Part shown: positions 1 through 8,653 of the stretch, piece after piece | How the letters are laid out: each line of letters starts with the position of its first letter | Numbering within the stretch: position 1 is the first letter of the stretch | Assembly (NCBI GenBank): GCA_023459055.1 | Contig: JAEWVR010000011.1 | Location: 124,001 to 188,000 of the forward strand | Reading direction: 5' to 3' | Length of the DNA stretch: 64,000 nt | Source of the DNA: Fibrobacterota bacterium | Lineage (GTDB): Bacteria > Fibrobacterota > Chitinivibrionia > Chitinivibrionales > Chitinispirillaceae | Translations under genes and position numbers: made by a program | Notes under the pieces: model-generated | Databases searched by the model: none | The model's input: only the letters and a program-made list of their open reading frames with translations | What the model was told of the DNA's origin: nothing

Positions 1-1
1 G

Positions 2-502
2 TATGATGATCCCTGGTGGAAAGAGGGTGCGACGACTTATTTATCGTACCTTATTGCAGTTCGCCTTAAGCTTTTTCCAAAAGACGATTTCAGAAAATAT
101 ATATCGAATAAATTTGCTTTCGCCGATTCATCATCGTTTAATGTGGCACTCTCAGATCCATGGCTGCGCACCAACATGTTTTCATCGGGTAAATGGGATA
201 TTGTCTATACAAAAGGGGCACAGGTAATGATGCTGCTTGATTACAGAACAAGAATAGCATCAAATAACAACTATACAGTAGAGGATGTCATGTCGTATCT
301 TGTTAAAAGATTCGATGGCAGCGCATTTCATCGTAAAGACCTGCTTGATGCATTCACAAAATTCGGTAACCCTGATGTACGAGATATTTTCAACACCTAT
401 ATTGACATCGCAGGAGAGCATCCGTCCGACTCGTTGCTTACGGTTACATATGGGACGCTTGATTCGCTGGGGGCGTTTGGGGGGGGGCAGAGTAGCAAGT
501 AG
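2..502 (+). CDS. C-terminal part of a gluzincin-type (M1/M61-like) metallopeptidase, truncated by the window edge
   Basis: An open frame runs from the first codon of the window to a TAG at 500-502, so the N-terminus lies outside. Near the visible start is WWKEGATTYL, the context in which M1/M61 peptidases carry their third zinc ligand (the Glu of W-x-x-E-G-x-x-x-Y). It is followed by YTKGAQVMMLLD, the usual downstream helix. The HExxH motif would lie upstream, out of view. The last residues are a Gly run (encoded by a G-rich tract) and Ser-Ser-Lys. The stop codon itself lies inside a heptamer repeat array, so the native C-terminus may have been replaced. Family assignment is an inference from these motifs; M1 against M61 cannot be decided from the fragment. 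Confidence 0.6.
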   Translation, partial: YDDPWWKEGATTYLSYLIAVRLKLFPKDDFRKYISNKFAFADSSSFNVALSDPWLRTNMFSSGKWDIVYTKGAQVMMLLDYRTRIASNNNYTVEDVMSYLVKRFDGSAFHRKDLLDAFTKFGNPDVRDIFNTYIDIAGEHPSDSLLTVTYGTLDSLGAFGGGQSSK

Positions 503-542
503 CAAGTAGCAAGTAGCAAGTGGGAAGTGGGAAGTGGGAAGT
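491..542. repeat. Heptamer tandem array (4 x AGTAGCA, 3 x AGTGGGA)
   Basis: Seven head-to-tail 7-nt units, four AGTAGCA then three AGTGGGA, directly after a G-rich stretch (472-489). The second unit supplies the TAG stop of the upstream peptidase. Related arrays occur at 1511-1543 and, inverted, at 1582-1620. Confidence 0.9.
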
Positions 543-576
543 ACAACAGAGCCGTTGGCTTATAGTTCATGGCAGA

Positions 577-617
577 AATCACTTCTGTTATAATACTGAA
601 CAATAACAGAAGTGATT
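577..617. terminator. 15-bp perfect hairpin between convergent genes
   Basis: AATCACTTCTGTTAT (577-591) and its exact complement (603-617) enclose an 11-nt loop. It sits between the convergent peptidase (+) and hypothetical gene (-). There is no long T tract on either side, so it may be a factor-dependent or bidirectional terminator, or a transcript-stabilising stem. Confidence 0.45.
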
Positions 618-655
618 CCGGGAATTACAAACTGTTTCATGATTTGTTCAAATCG

Positions 656-1417
656 TTACAAATATTCACCATTGAACTGATCGTTCATATTTTCCAGTTC
701 ACGGGTTACATTGTTAATTTCTATTTTCAACTGTTCTGTCGGTGCGGTTTTATATTCGGAATATAGTTTAAGGTATTCATCAACTTTTTCCCTGTACAGA
801 ATCTTTTTTCCCTCTTCAGCAAGTTCCATTTCAAGATGATACAAACTGACATCACTGACTTTTTCTACCATATCAAAATAGGTAACCGCAGCGTAACGAA
901 GGATCTGATAAATTTCGTCAAGATACTTACTCATTGAGTCAAGGACACATACGAGCGAATGATGTGTTCCCTGCAGCTGTGTGAGTGCACTTGCTGCCAT
1001 GCTGTAATATAATGCAATTTTACCAAGATCAGCCTGATCTGCTATGACAATATGATGGTAGGAACCCCGGTGATTATCACCTGAAAACAAACCAGCTGAC
1101 ACTAAACCATAATCTGCGTTATCACGATAGACAACAAATTCGTTGCGTAATCCCGGATGTGTATCAAGGTAGTTTCTGATATCATGATCAAAAACAGAGA
1201 TGTATGGTTTCTGTTGAATGAATGCTGTTGAAGCGATAAGTGATGTCAGCAATCCTGCAAGATAGACATTAATTTCCTGATCGCATCCATGCCTTCCGCT
1301 ATCGATATGAAGATCGATTCGCGCTTTACATATATGCTCAAGAAAGAAGTAACTGGTTTTGGATGATTCTTTGTTATTAAGGTTGATCCATTCTGATAAA
1401 TTTCTGTTACTGCCCAT
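656..1417 (-). CDS. Hypothetical protein, 253 aa, function unknown
   Basis: I do not recognise this family. It has no signal peptide or membrane segment that I can see, and looks like a soluble mixed alpha/beta protein. The C-terminal third (about residues 190-253) is charged, Glu/Lys-rich and likely helical or coiled-coil. A GTG at 1423 is possible, but the ATG at 1417 has GGAG eight bases upstream, which decides the start. The gene is divergent from flagellin and bracketed by heptamer repeat arrays (491-542 and 1511-1620). A flagellar role is possible only by position. Confidence 0.7.
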   Translation of the reverse strand: MGSNRNLSEWINLNNKESSKTSYFFLEHICKARIDLHIDSGRHGCDQEINVYLAGLLTSLIASTAFIQQKPYISVFDHDIRNYLDTHPGLRNEFVVYRDNADYGLVSAGLFSGDNHRGSYHHIVIADQADLGKIALYYSMAASALTQLQGTHHSLVCVLDSMSKYLDEIYQILRYAAVTYFDMVEKVSDVSLYHLEMELAEEGKKILYREKVDEYLKLYSEYKTAPTEQLKIEINNVTRELENMNDQFNGEYL

Positions 1418-1510
1418 GATCACCGCTCCGGAAAAAGTGGATGATACTGATGCTATTATTATTAATATATATCGGTTTTTTAAAAAATACTTTAACGATT
1501 AATTAAAAGA

Positions 1511-1620
1511 AGTAGCACGTAGCACGTAGCAAGTAGTAAGTAGAAAACACCACATACTTCTTCATTCTTCCTTCTTCTTTCCTACATGCTACATGCTACT
1601 TGCTACTTGCTACTTACTAC
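1511..1620. repeat. Pair of inverted heptamer arrays (AGTAGCA / TGCTACT)
   Basis: The left array (1511-1543) has units AGTAGCA, CGTAGCA, CGTAGCA and AGTAGTA. The right array (1582-1620) has TGCTACA and TGCTACT units, the complement of the left type. They are separated by a pyrimidine-rich spacer (about 1544-1581). Together they could form a long imperfect cruciform upstream of the flagellin promoter. Confidence 0.85.
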
Positions 1621-1669
1621 CATACAATTCAACCTGTTACATTTTTTTAAAAAAAAATAAAAAAAATCC

Positions 1670-1696
1670 TAAAGTTTTTTCGATAAATGCCGATAA
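1670..1696 (+). promoter_or_regulatory. Sigma-28 (FliA) promoter of flagellin
   Basis: TAAAGTTT (1670-1677), an 11-nt spacer, and GCCGATAA (1689-1696) match the enterobacterial FliA consensus at every defined position. Transcription should start near 1703. This rules out the in-frame ATG at 1687, which lies inside the promoter. Confidence 0.9.
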
Positions 1697-1737
1697 ACCT
1701 GATAGGGGAAGATGTACTAATTAACAGGGAGGTGCGT

Positions 1738-2562
1738 ATGCAAGTCCAGAAAACCGGTGGATCAACTTTTCCAGTTGGATCACTTCGACGTGCAAACCGC
1801 GAACTGCAGAAGATTTTGGAGAAACTTTCAACTGCGCAGCGTATTAATCGTGCAAGCGATGACGCGGCCGGTCTGGCAGTATCGGAACAGCTGCGCTCAA
1901 ATATCCGGGGCTTCAAGGTTGCATCACAGAATATCACCGATGCAATGTCGGCATTGAATATTACTGATGGTGCGGCAAACGAGTCAACAGCAATTTTACA
2001 GCGTCAACGGGAACTTGCGTTACAATCCCGCAATGGCACACTTACTGATAATGACCGGGCAGCACTTGATGCCGAGTACCAGCAGCTGACAAAAGAGCTT
2101 GACAGAATTGCGGGTGTTACAAAATTCAACAAACAGGATGTAGCATCCGGGCAGGGGTTGGCATCCGGAAATGCAGTTATTCAAAGCGGACCGGAATCGG
2201 ATAATCAGATGAACATGCCTGAAGTTGATATTAAATCGATATCCCTTGGTGTACAGCCAACATCAATTGCAACATCAGCAGGCGCAAATCAAGCAGTTGG
2301 AGCACTTGATAATGCGTTAGGGTCAATCAACAGTCAACGCAGTACGGTAGGTGCAGCAATCAACAGGCTCGAATCCAGTGTCAATAATCTAAATGTTGCA
2401 ATGGTCAATACCCAGGCAGCAGAGTCGGTGTTACGGGATGAAAACATGGCACAGGGATTAGCGGAGCTCACGCAGGCACGCCTTTTACAGGAAGGCAGTA
2501 CGGCTGCATTCGCGCGTTTTAATGAAATTAATAGAAGCTATGTAAAATCACTTATTGGATAA
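1738..2562 (+). CDS. Flagellin (short, D0/D1 only)
   Basis: Structural subunit of the flagellar filament, exported by the flagellar type III system. The N-terminal D0/D1 region contains LSTAQRINRASDDAAGLAVS, the flagellin signature. The C-terminal part (about residues 190-274) contains the matching coiled-coil LESSVNNLNVAMVNTQAAES and ends in the usual helix. At 274 aa there is no room for a D2/D3 surface domain. The extreme N-terminus (MQVQKTGGSTFPVG) differs from the common M-x-I-N start. The ATG at 1738 follows AGGGAGGT (1726-1733) by four bases and lies downstream of the sigma-28 promoter. FliS follows. No other flagellar genes are in the window. Confidence 0.93.
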   Translation: MQVQKTGGSTFPVGSLRRANRELQKILEKLSTAQRINRASDDAAGLAVSEQLRSNIRGFKVASQNITDAMSALNITDGAANESTAILQRQRELALQSRNGTLTDNDRAALDAEYQQLTKELDRIAGVTKFNKQDVASGQGLASGNAVIQSGPESDNQMNMPEVDIKSISLGVQPTSIATSAGANQAVGALDNALGSINSQRSTVGAAINRLESSVNNLNVAMVNTQAAESVLRDENMAQGLAELTQARLLQEGSTAAFARFNEINRSYVKSLIG

Positions 2563-2568
2563 ACAATG

Positions 2569-2609
2569 CCCGGATCGACACTGCATTTTTTACCAGATGC
2601 AGTGCCGGG
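2569..2609 (+). terminator. Hairpin between flagellin and fliS
   Basis: CCCGG (2569-2573) pairs with CCGGG (2605-2609), and CACTGCAT (2579-2586) with ATGCAGTG (2597-2604), leaving a five-base bulge. There is no clear T tract, so it may protect the flagellin mRNA or partly terminate, lowering fliS output relative to flagellin. Confidence 0.5.
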
Positions 2610-2633
2610 TTACTTTAACAACAGGTATGTATC

Positions 2634-2978
2634 ATGACACCTGCAATTGACAGAACAAAATTATATGCACAGGTGCAGATTGACACATCAACGCAACCTC
2701 GTCTGATTTGCATGCTCCATGAAAAATGCGTGCAGCTCATACGCCACCATATTGATACTGATTCCCCACATCAGACATCGAATTCAATTCAGGCACAGAA
2801 TATACTTGCACAACTTGAGCGCTCGTTGAAACAGGATGACGAAGTTGCTGACGGGTTATTTTTCTTGTACGATTACTGTTACTGTCAGCTCGAAAAAGCA
2901 GACAAACAATCAAGTGCATCCGCGATGTCAATTATGTCCAGGATCCGGGATACTTTTGAACAGCTCTCGCGAAACTGA
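2634..2978 (+). CDS. fliS: FliS-type flagellin export chaperone
   Basis: Binds the flagellin C-terminus in the cytoplasm and prevents early polymerisation. The 114-aa helical protein shows the FliS order: a Tyr-containing start (KLYAQVQIDTSTQPRLICML), the segment QAQNILAQLERSLKQDDEVA, and FLYDYCYCQLEKAD, equivalent to the LYDYI helix. The length is close to the usual 120-140 aa. It lies 71 bp after flagellin on the same strand, a standard arrangement. The ribosome site is weak (AGG about 10 bases before ATG). Confidence 0.85.
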   Translation: MTPAIDRTKLYAQVQIDTSTQPRLICMLHEKCVQLIRHHIDTDSPHQTSNSIQAQNILAQLERSLKQDDEVADGLFFLYDYCYCQLEKADKQSSASAMSIMSRIRDTFEQLSRN

Positions 2979-3029
2979 ACATTGTCATACAAATCATTAT
3001 TCTTTATTATAGTTTTTTATGTCTGGCAT

Positions 3030-4232
3030 TCATTTCTTCACCAGCAGCGTCTTACAAACCGGCAACGTTAAAAAATAAGTCATAAACGCCCCGACAACCC
3101 CTATCACAAATGATCCGAAAAACCACTGCATAAATCCGACACCGAAATTACCAGCGGGTATATATGGTTGTATTATTTTAGCCCATTTCGAAGGTATCCA
3201 TGCGTTGATAGCAGATGCAAACGGTGCAATCCAGTCATTTGGTATACAGAGTGCTCCGGCATAATATGCAGCGAAAATCCAGAATGGCAACAGTGGTGCA
3301 GATGATATTGACACACCAAGAAATGAGAGAGGTCGATTGAACTTAAGTATTATTGACGCAGCGATAAGTGTCAACATATGAAAACCATGAAACGGTGATA
3401 ATCCGACAAGTACTCCTATTGCCAGTGAAGCAGCCGCGCGTTTTGGAGTCGTATGCGCTTTTAATTCATGAAGTACAAACGCTTTTAACTTCGCTCGAAT
3501 GCTGAGTTCCCCGACCATTCTGACCTTTTTTGGCAGGAATAGACGGATCATTGCCGCACGGGAATTAACCTTGCTGATTCGCATAAAATCAACAAACGGT
3601 CTGAAATGCGATACCCGTTCCTCTTTTGTCATGTAGAGCAAATGCACAGGTACGCTCTTTACGGCAATATTATTCCAGGATGCGCTGATAAGGATCTCTA
3701 TTTCATACTCATACCGCGGACTGTAACATTCAAGCGTACTAATGGTTTCAAGCGGATATGCCCTAAGCCCGCATTGGGTATCACGAATATAAACACCTGT
3801 ATAGAATTGAAACCAGAACGCTCCAAACCGCCTGCCAAATCGTGAGCGGGGCGGCTGCTCAACACCATCCTTTACCGTAATCGTCCGGTCCCCTATCCAC
3901 AACGTTCCCGGTTCTTTATTTACATTGTCAAGTAACACGGGAATATCGATTCCAAGATGCTGCCCGTCAGCATCGAACGTAATCGCATGTGTGAACTTTT
4001 GGTCGTTACAATATCTAAAAGCCGCCTGAAGCGCTGCTCCTTTACCCTGATTTTTTTTAAAACTGATTAATTTGATATTGTCAATTTTACGCAATAATGA
4101 TAACGTTTCATCAGTTGACCCATCATTGACAACCAGGATATCACTGCAATATTTTTTTACATCACTAATAACGGATACGATTGTACCTGCATTATTATAG
4201 GTTGGAATTACTACTACCGGACGGATATTCAT
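3030..4232 (-). CDS. GT2 glycosyltransferase fused to a DUF2062 membrane domain
   Basis: Residues 1-230 are a family 2 glycosyltransferase: VVVIPTYNN at the start, VVNDGSTDET, and DADGQH (about 87-92) for metal/nucleotide-sugar binding. The remaining part is a DUF2062-like membrane module with about four hydrophobic helices (IGVLVGLSPFHGFHMLT). The likely activity is sugar or polyprenyl-phosphate sugar transfer at the inner membrane; the substrate is unknown. A TTG at 4259 would extend it by nine residues into the upstream gene. I prefer the ATG at 4232, where the family's MNxxPVVVIPTYN begins, but neither start has a good ribosome site. It is the last gene of the six-gene operon. Confidence 0.85.
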   Translation of the reverse strand: MNIRPVVVIPTYNNAGTIVSVISDVKKYCSDILVVNDGSTDETLSLLRKIDNIKLISFKKNQGKGAALQAAFRYCNDQKFTHAITFDADGQHLGIDIPVLLDNVNKEPGTLWIGDRTITVKDGVEQPPRSRFGRRFGAFWFQFYTGVYIRDTQCGLRAYPLETISTLECYSPRYEYEIEILISASWNNIAVKSVPVHLLYMTKEERVSHFRPFVDFMRISKVNSRAAMIRLFLPKKVRMVGELSIRAKLKAFVLHELKAHTTPKRAAASLAIGVLVGLSPFHGFHMLTLIAASIILKFNRPLSFLGVSISSAPLLPFWIFAAYYAGALCIPNDWIAPFASAINAWIPSKWAKIIQPYIPAGNFGVGFMQWFFGSFVIGVVGAFMTYFLTLPVCKTLLVKK

Positions 4233-4239
4233 GCCTGGA

Positions 4240-5523
4240 TTACCGTTTTCTCCAGTCAATCACCCTGATTTTTTTACGGGAATTTTTTCTAAATGATTGA
4301 ATTGTTGCTACATTCGATACAAGAATCGGGAAATTTACACGCGCAACAGCTCTAAGCTGGTTTGAAATTTTCTCTACCTTTGATGGATGCGTTGCGACAT
4401 GAATTGATACTCTGTCCGAAAGTGTATCATCACCCTCGATAATGATCGCATAATCAGTAATATCTTCGATAGTGTCAAGCACAGTGGTAATTGTCGTGGG
4501 ATAAACAGTTGTACCTTTAAGCTTGATCATCTGTGATTTACGTCCAAGAATCGGACCTACCCGGATTGAATTACGTCCACAAGAGCATTGTTCACTCATT
4601 TTGAAGGTAATATCCCCCGTCCTGAACCTGATAAGCGGCATACCCTCCACACCAAGCGGTGTCACAACAAGTTCACCAACAGTTCCATCAGGAACAACCC
4701 GCCCATTATCATCAATAATTTCAGTATAAATCAGTTCCGGATGTGCATGCCCGCCACACCGTGCCTCACAATCGCAATACGAAACACTCATCTCGGTTGA
4801 CGCATACGTGGAGTACACCTGCGCTCCCCAGAGATTTTCAAGAGATTCTGCCAGCGTATTGAGTTCCATATTCTGATTACGTAAACTTTCTCCGATGCAG
4901 ACAAGTTTTTTGACATTAAGCGTTTTGACATCAAAACCTTTTTTACCAAGTTCAATAGCAAGCTTGTTAAGAAAAGATGGTACACCGACGAGAACCGTTG
5001 GTTTTAATAGTTCAAAATAGTACCTGTGCATCTCTTCAGGGAGTACACCGAGTCTCATTGTATTAGCGCCAAGCAGTATGGATCCGCGATAATAGGCCAT
5101 ACCGGCAATAAACAACCTGTCGAGACTTACCAGTATCTGTACACGGTCATCAGCCTTAATCCCTGCGCCGTTAAATGAGAGCGCCTCATTGAATGCCAAT
5201 CGATCAAGATCATTTGATGTCATTGAAAAAGCAAGCGGAATACCGGTAGATCCGCTTGTAACAACCGTTTCTACTATGTGACGGTTTTCAACGCCGTTAA
5301 AATTATATGCCTGCGATGCGACATCACTCTTTTCTGTCAACGGCAGCTTCATAAAGTCGTCTATAGATTGAATCGTGTTGGTGTCAAAATTTTCCAGGAG
5401 CTGCTTATAGTAAGGCGATACATCAAGCGTATGCCGCACATGATTTCGCAGTGCACGTACTGTTTTATTCTGTATTTCATCAGCCGACAAAAATTCCCAT
5501 GAATACTCTGGTTTAAAAACCAA
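4240..5523 (-). CDS. PaaK-like adenylate-forming ligase (phenylacetate-CoA ligase family)
   Basis: Activates a carboxylic acid as an acyl-adenylate, normally passing it to CoA. Visible motifs: P-loop-like TSGSTGIP (89-96), STYASTEM (238-245), RTGD (301-304), and the late GRKSQMIKLKGTTVYP hinge. The length of 427 aa is typical of the PaaK/CapK group. Cys250, Cys252, Cys256, Cys313 and Cys315 could form a metal site. The start overlaps the end of the receptor gene by 11 bp, indicating translational coupling. The substrate cannot be read from sequence. The operon context suggests a lipid, aryl or acyl building block rather than phenylacetate catabolism, since no paa genes are present. Confidence 0.85.
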   Translation of the reverse strand: MVFKPEYSWEFLSADEIQNKTVRALRNHVRHTLDVSPYYKQLLENFDTNTIQSIDDFMKLPLTEKSDVASQAYNFNGVENRHIVETVVTSGSTGIPLAFSMTSNDLDRLAFNEALSFNGAGIKADDRVQILVSLDRLFIAGMAYYRGSILLGANTMRLGVLPEEMHRYYFELLKPTVLVGVPSFLNKLAIELGKKGFDVKTLNVKKLVCIGESLRNQNMELNTLAESLENLWGAQVYSTYASTEMSVSYCDCEARCGGHAHPELIYTEIIDDNGRVVPDGTVGELVVTPLGVEGMPLIRFRTGDITFKMSEQCSCGRNSIRVGPILGRKSQMIKLKGTTVYPTTITTVLDTIEDITDYAIIIEGDDTLSDRVSIHVATHPSKVEKISNQLRAVARVNFPILVSNVATIQSFRKNSRKKIRVIDWRKR

Positions 5524-7891
5524 GGATCACCCCCCCTGCAGGGAAGAAACTAAATTGATAAATAGCTGTTTTTGATCTATGTGTATCTGAATAAAGATAC
5601 ATCCAGACATTGTCCCGATTATAAATATTCTGTAAATCAAAATAGTAAATCACCTGGAAAAGTCCAAATCCATAGCGACGTTCGATGCGTAAATCCAGTT
5701 TATGATAGTCATCATATTGTTTGTCATTAAGCGCATCCTGTGTATAAACAAAACGTTGCTGCAGATCATCCCATTTGGGCTCAGTATAGGGACGCCCGCC
5801 AAGATAGCGCCATTTTGTACTTATTTCAACTCTGTCGGCAAGCGGGAATATCGGTGATAACGCGATCATCCACCATTTTCTATGATTATTTTTATACCAC
5901 GAACGTTCGAGAAATTCCGTTTTGTAGCCTGCGGTGATTGTAAATGCATTACGAAAATCGTAGTCGCTGCGATACCATTCACCCTGATGTCCCGGCCGTG
6001 GGTCCTCATTAAACGCACGTGACCATGAATACGCAAGCGAACCGCTGAAGTGGTTGAGCAGTTTCTTCTGAACAAAGAGTTCCAGACCATAACTGTGCCC
6101 ATCACCACATGAAACGACATCATTAGACAAATCGTACTTGTCATCAGTGAGCAGTGCAGCATTCACGGGGAGATCATCATATTTTTTATAGTATCCCTCA
6201 AGAGAGAATTTTGTACCAAGGGATTTAAGCGTATACTCTACCCCCGCAATTCCGGATGTTGCCCTGACCGGCTCAAGGTTTTTATTTGATGGAGCGGCAA
6301 GCAGGTCGGTAAATTCAGGATCCTGATACTGCACAGCTGCTGCTGCGGTAAGATCAAATGACTGATTAAGTGCGTACACGAGTCCAAGGCGTGGTGCAAC
6401 ATTATTTGAATTATTATATGAAAACCCATCAAGGCGTATTCCTGGAATCAACCTGAGTTTCGGAACCGGAAAAATAATCCCTGATAGATATGCACCGTAT
6501 TTATAAGCAATCTTATGTGCATCAATGGACAAATCGAATTCCTGCCCGTTAACACCACCGAGATCTTCCCACATGTCAATATCAAAATCACACCGTTTGA
6601 ATTGTCCGCCGGCAAGCAGCTTACTTTTATCAAACACCATGGTCGCCTGTAATTTTACCGTTTGTTCCTCTTCGGATGATTTATTTACAAAAAAGGAGTC
6701 GATCGTGCCACTCTGCGGATCACGGGTATACTCATGCCGGTTAAATGTGTTTCCTGTGCCGCTTAATGTGAGTTGTGTGAAAAAACGTGATGTCCATCGT
6801 GATTCTGCATTAATCCCCCCGGCGTAAACCTGTCCCCCGGCATCAATATTGTCACCATCAGTGCCGGCTTCCTTATGTGCATCCTCTATCTCAATACTGT
6901 TATCACCATAGAGGAAATTGCCCCAGAGCTTATGAATACCTGCATTTTGTACAAGTTTTGCCTGTACGCCCCAATACTTTGGAATCGCGGTAGTTTTTGC
7001 ATAGTCTGCAAACAGGTCCAGAAAGCTTTTTGAACCGGATGCCATGAAGGTAGCCCCCTTCCAGAGCGGCCCTTCAGCGTGGGCCCCGATACCGGCCATC
7101 CCAAGATCGATCCCACCTATTACCATTTTGTCGTTGCCATCACGAAGTTTGATATCCAGTACCGATGAGACCTTGCCACCGTACTGTGCGGGAGGTGCTC
7201 CCGCACAAAATGTTAATCCCTTTACAAGTAGGGGATTAATCAGTGACACCACCCCTCCGCCGCTTCCCTGACCAGCAAAGTGGTTAGGGTTTGCTATTTC
7301 CATATTATCAAGAATCAGCAAATTTTCACCGGGATTCCCTCCACGAACAATAATTTCATTTGTATTATCGCCACCACTTGACACACTAGGAAGATCCTGG
7401 ATCACCCGCTGAACATCCACAAGAGCTCCCGGCGCACGCAGTATCTCATCAAAATTCATTACCTTTGTTGATGATACCATATCAGCCGGCTTACGAAATA
7501 CATTTGCGGTCACAACAACTTTATCAAGTTTCTGCATTGCCGCAAACAGTTCCACTTCGACATATTTTTGCTGCTCACCGACCACGAAAACATCATTTAA
7601 GGTATATGGTTCATATTTCGCGTGTGTAAAAAGAAGATTCCAGGAACCAGGTCCGATGGAATCGAATGTAAAGATTCCGGATGAATCAGTCTGTGTAGTG
7701 ATCGATACACCAGAGATACTTACGTCCACATTGTAAACTGGATTATGCGTTTGGGCATCTTTTACCAGTCCGCGGATTTTTGCACAAACCGCAAACGGTA
7801 ACAACAGTATCAGGAGAAAAATCGAACTGTGAAACCGCCAGTTACTAATTTGATTAATGATCATACACCACTGCTTTACACTGAGGGCCAT
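5513..7891 (-). CDS. TonB-dependent outer-membrane receptor with N-terminal carboxypeptidase-regulatory-like domain
   Basis: A 792-aa outer-membrane transporter. Order: signal peptide (hydrophobic FLLILLLPFAVCA, about 24-37), a beta-sandwich CarboxypepD_reg-like domain (about 38-115, IRGLVKDAQTHNPVYNVDVS), a plug (about 125-240, with VQRVIQDLPSVS and IIVRGGNPGENLLILDN), then a barrel ending in an aromatic-rich strand. The ligand is unknown; no siderophore or sugar genes are adjacent. The start overlaps radC by 16 bp. An in-frame ATG at 7864 would give a shorter, more usual pre-signal segment. It is unusual in an operon with an E1, a ketosynthase and a ligase: it could import a precursor or simply be co-transcribed. 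Confidence 0.9.
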   Translation of the reverse strand: MALSVKQWCMIINQISNWRFHSSIFLLILLLPFAVCAKIRGLVKDAQTHNPVYNVDVSISGVSITTQTDSSGIFTFDSIGPGSWNLLFTHAKYEPYTLNDVFVVGEQQKYVEVELFAAMQKLDKVVVTANVFRKPADMVSSTKVMNFDEILRAPGALVDVQRVIQDLPSVSSGGDNTNEIIVRGGNPGENLLILDNMEIANPNHFAGQGSGGGVVSLINPLLVKGLTFCAGAPPAQYGGKVSSVLDIKLRDGNDKMVIGGIDLGMAGIGAHAEGPLWKGATFMASGSKSFLDLFADYAKTTAIPKYWGVQAKLVQNAGIHKLWGNFLYGDNSIEIEDAHKEAGTDGDNIDAGGQVYAGGINAESRWTSRFFTQLTLSGTGNTFNRHEYTRDPQSGTIDSFFVNKSSEEEQTVKLQATMVFDKSKLLAGGQFKRCDFDIDMWEDLGGVNGQEFDLSIDAHKIAYKYGAYLSGIIFPVPKLRLIPGIRLDGFSYNNSNNVAPRLGLVYALNQSFDLTAAAAVQYQDPEFTDLLAAPSNKNLEPVRATSGIAGVEYTLKSLGTKFSLEGYYKKYDDLPVNAALLTDDKYDLSNDVVSCGDGHSYGLELFVQKKLLNHFSGSLAYSWSRAFNEDPRPGHQGEWYRSDYDFRNAFTITAGYKTEFLERSWYKNNHRKWWMIALSPIFPLADRVEISTKWRYLGGRPYTEPKWDDLQQRFVYTQDALNDKQYDDYHKLDLRIERRYGFGLFQVIYYFDLQNIYNRDNVWMYLYSDTHRSKTAIYQFSFFPAGGVILGF

Positions 7892-8637
7892 CGTGACAAT
7901 TCTCTCAGACTGAGAACTTTCTGAGAAGTTATAATTATATGGTCAAGCAGGGGAATTTCAAGAAGTTTTCCTGCAGCATATAATCGTTCTGTTAGACGCC
8001 AGTCGGCCTCAGAAGCGCTCATGCTGCCGCCGGGGTGATTATGAGCGAGAATAAATGATGCAGCGCTGCATTTTAACGCTTTGTCAAAAACAATCCGGGG
8101 ATAAACGGTACACTGATTGACAGTACCTTCAGAAAGGATCTCTGTTTTAAGGATATGATTTGCATTATCAAGAAAAAGTGTCGCTACATACTCATCGCGA
8201 CGCTGGCCAAAGCAGAAACGTAAGTATTCCTCAACATCTTTACGATGCGAAATTATACTTTGTTTTTCGTACTTTTCTCTAAGGCAATAACTGATCAAAT
8301 CTTTCTGTAAATAAAATAATCCTACTGTTCGCTCCCCGACACCATCAATTTCACGGAGTTCATCAACAGATGCGTTGATTACAGCAGAAACGGATTTGAA
8401 TTTTGCAAGCAATGCTTTTGCGATCGGTTTTGTATCACGACGGGGAATCGTAAATGTGAGCAGTAACTCAAGAATCTCATGCGGATGTAAAGCTGCCAGA
8501 CTGTTTTTCAAAAACCTGTCAAGTAACCGCGCCCGATGTCCCTCATGCGAAAATGCAGAAACCGACAAGTCTGCATTTTCTGATTTTATCAAGGATTCTG
8601 CGAGGGAATCAGTTTGGGGTGAAGCGTGATCTCCCAT
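7876..8637 (-). CDS. radC: RadC-family JAB/MPN domain protein
   Basis: A 253-aa protein with a helix-hairpin-helix region (about 85-110, REIDGVGERTVGL) and a C-terminal JAMM metalloprotease-like domain carrying HNHPGG with His199, His201 and Asp212 as metal ligands. Despite the name, a direct DNA-repair role of this family is doubtful; it is widespread and also found on mobile elements. Here it sits between the lipoyl-KASIII gene (16-bp gap) and the receptor gene (overlap), so it is co-transcribed with metabolic genes, probably by chance of operon assembly. Confidence 0.9.
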   Translation of the reverse strand: MGDHASPQTDSLAESLIKSENADLSVSAFSHEGHRARLLDRFLKNSLAALHPHEILELLLTFTIPRRDTKPIAKALLAKFKSVSAVINASVDELREIDGVGERTVGLFYLQKDLISYCLREKYEKQSIISHRKDVEEYLRFCFGQRRDEYVATLFLDNANHILKTEILSEGTVNQCTVYPRIVFDKALKCSAASFILAHNHPGGSMSASEADWRLTERLYAAGKLLEIPLLDHIIITSQKVLSLRELSRWPSV

Positions 8638-8653
8638 ACATAAACTCCGATAT

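Noticed and set aside
1511..1620. Heptamer arrays as a CRISPR
   Set aside because: Units are contiguous 7-mers without spacers, and no cas genes are present.
1687..1737. N-terminal extension of flagellin from the ATG at 1687
   Set aside because: That codon lies inside the perfect sigma-28 promoter and has no ribosome site.
7876..8637. RadC as a marker of a mobile or antiphage island
   Set aside because: It is embedded in a tight metabolic operon with normal base composition, and no integrase, transposase or restriction genes are present.
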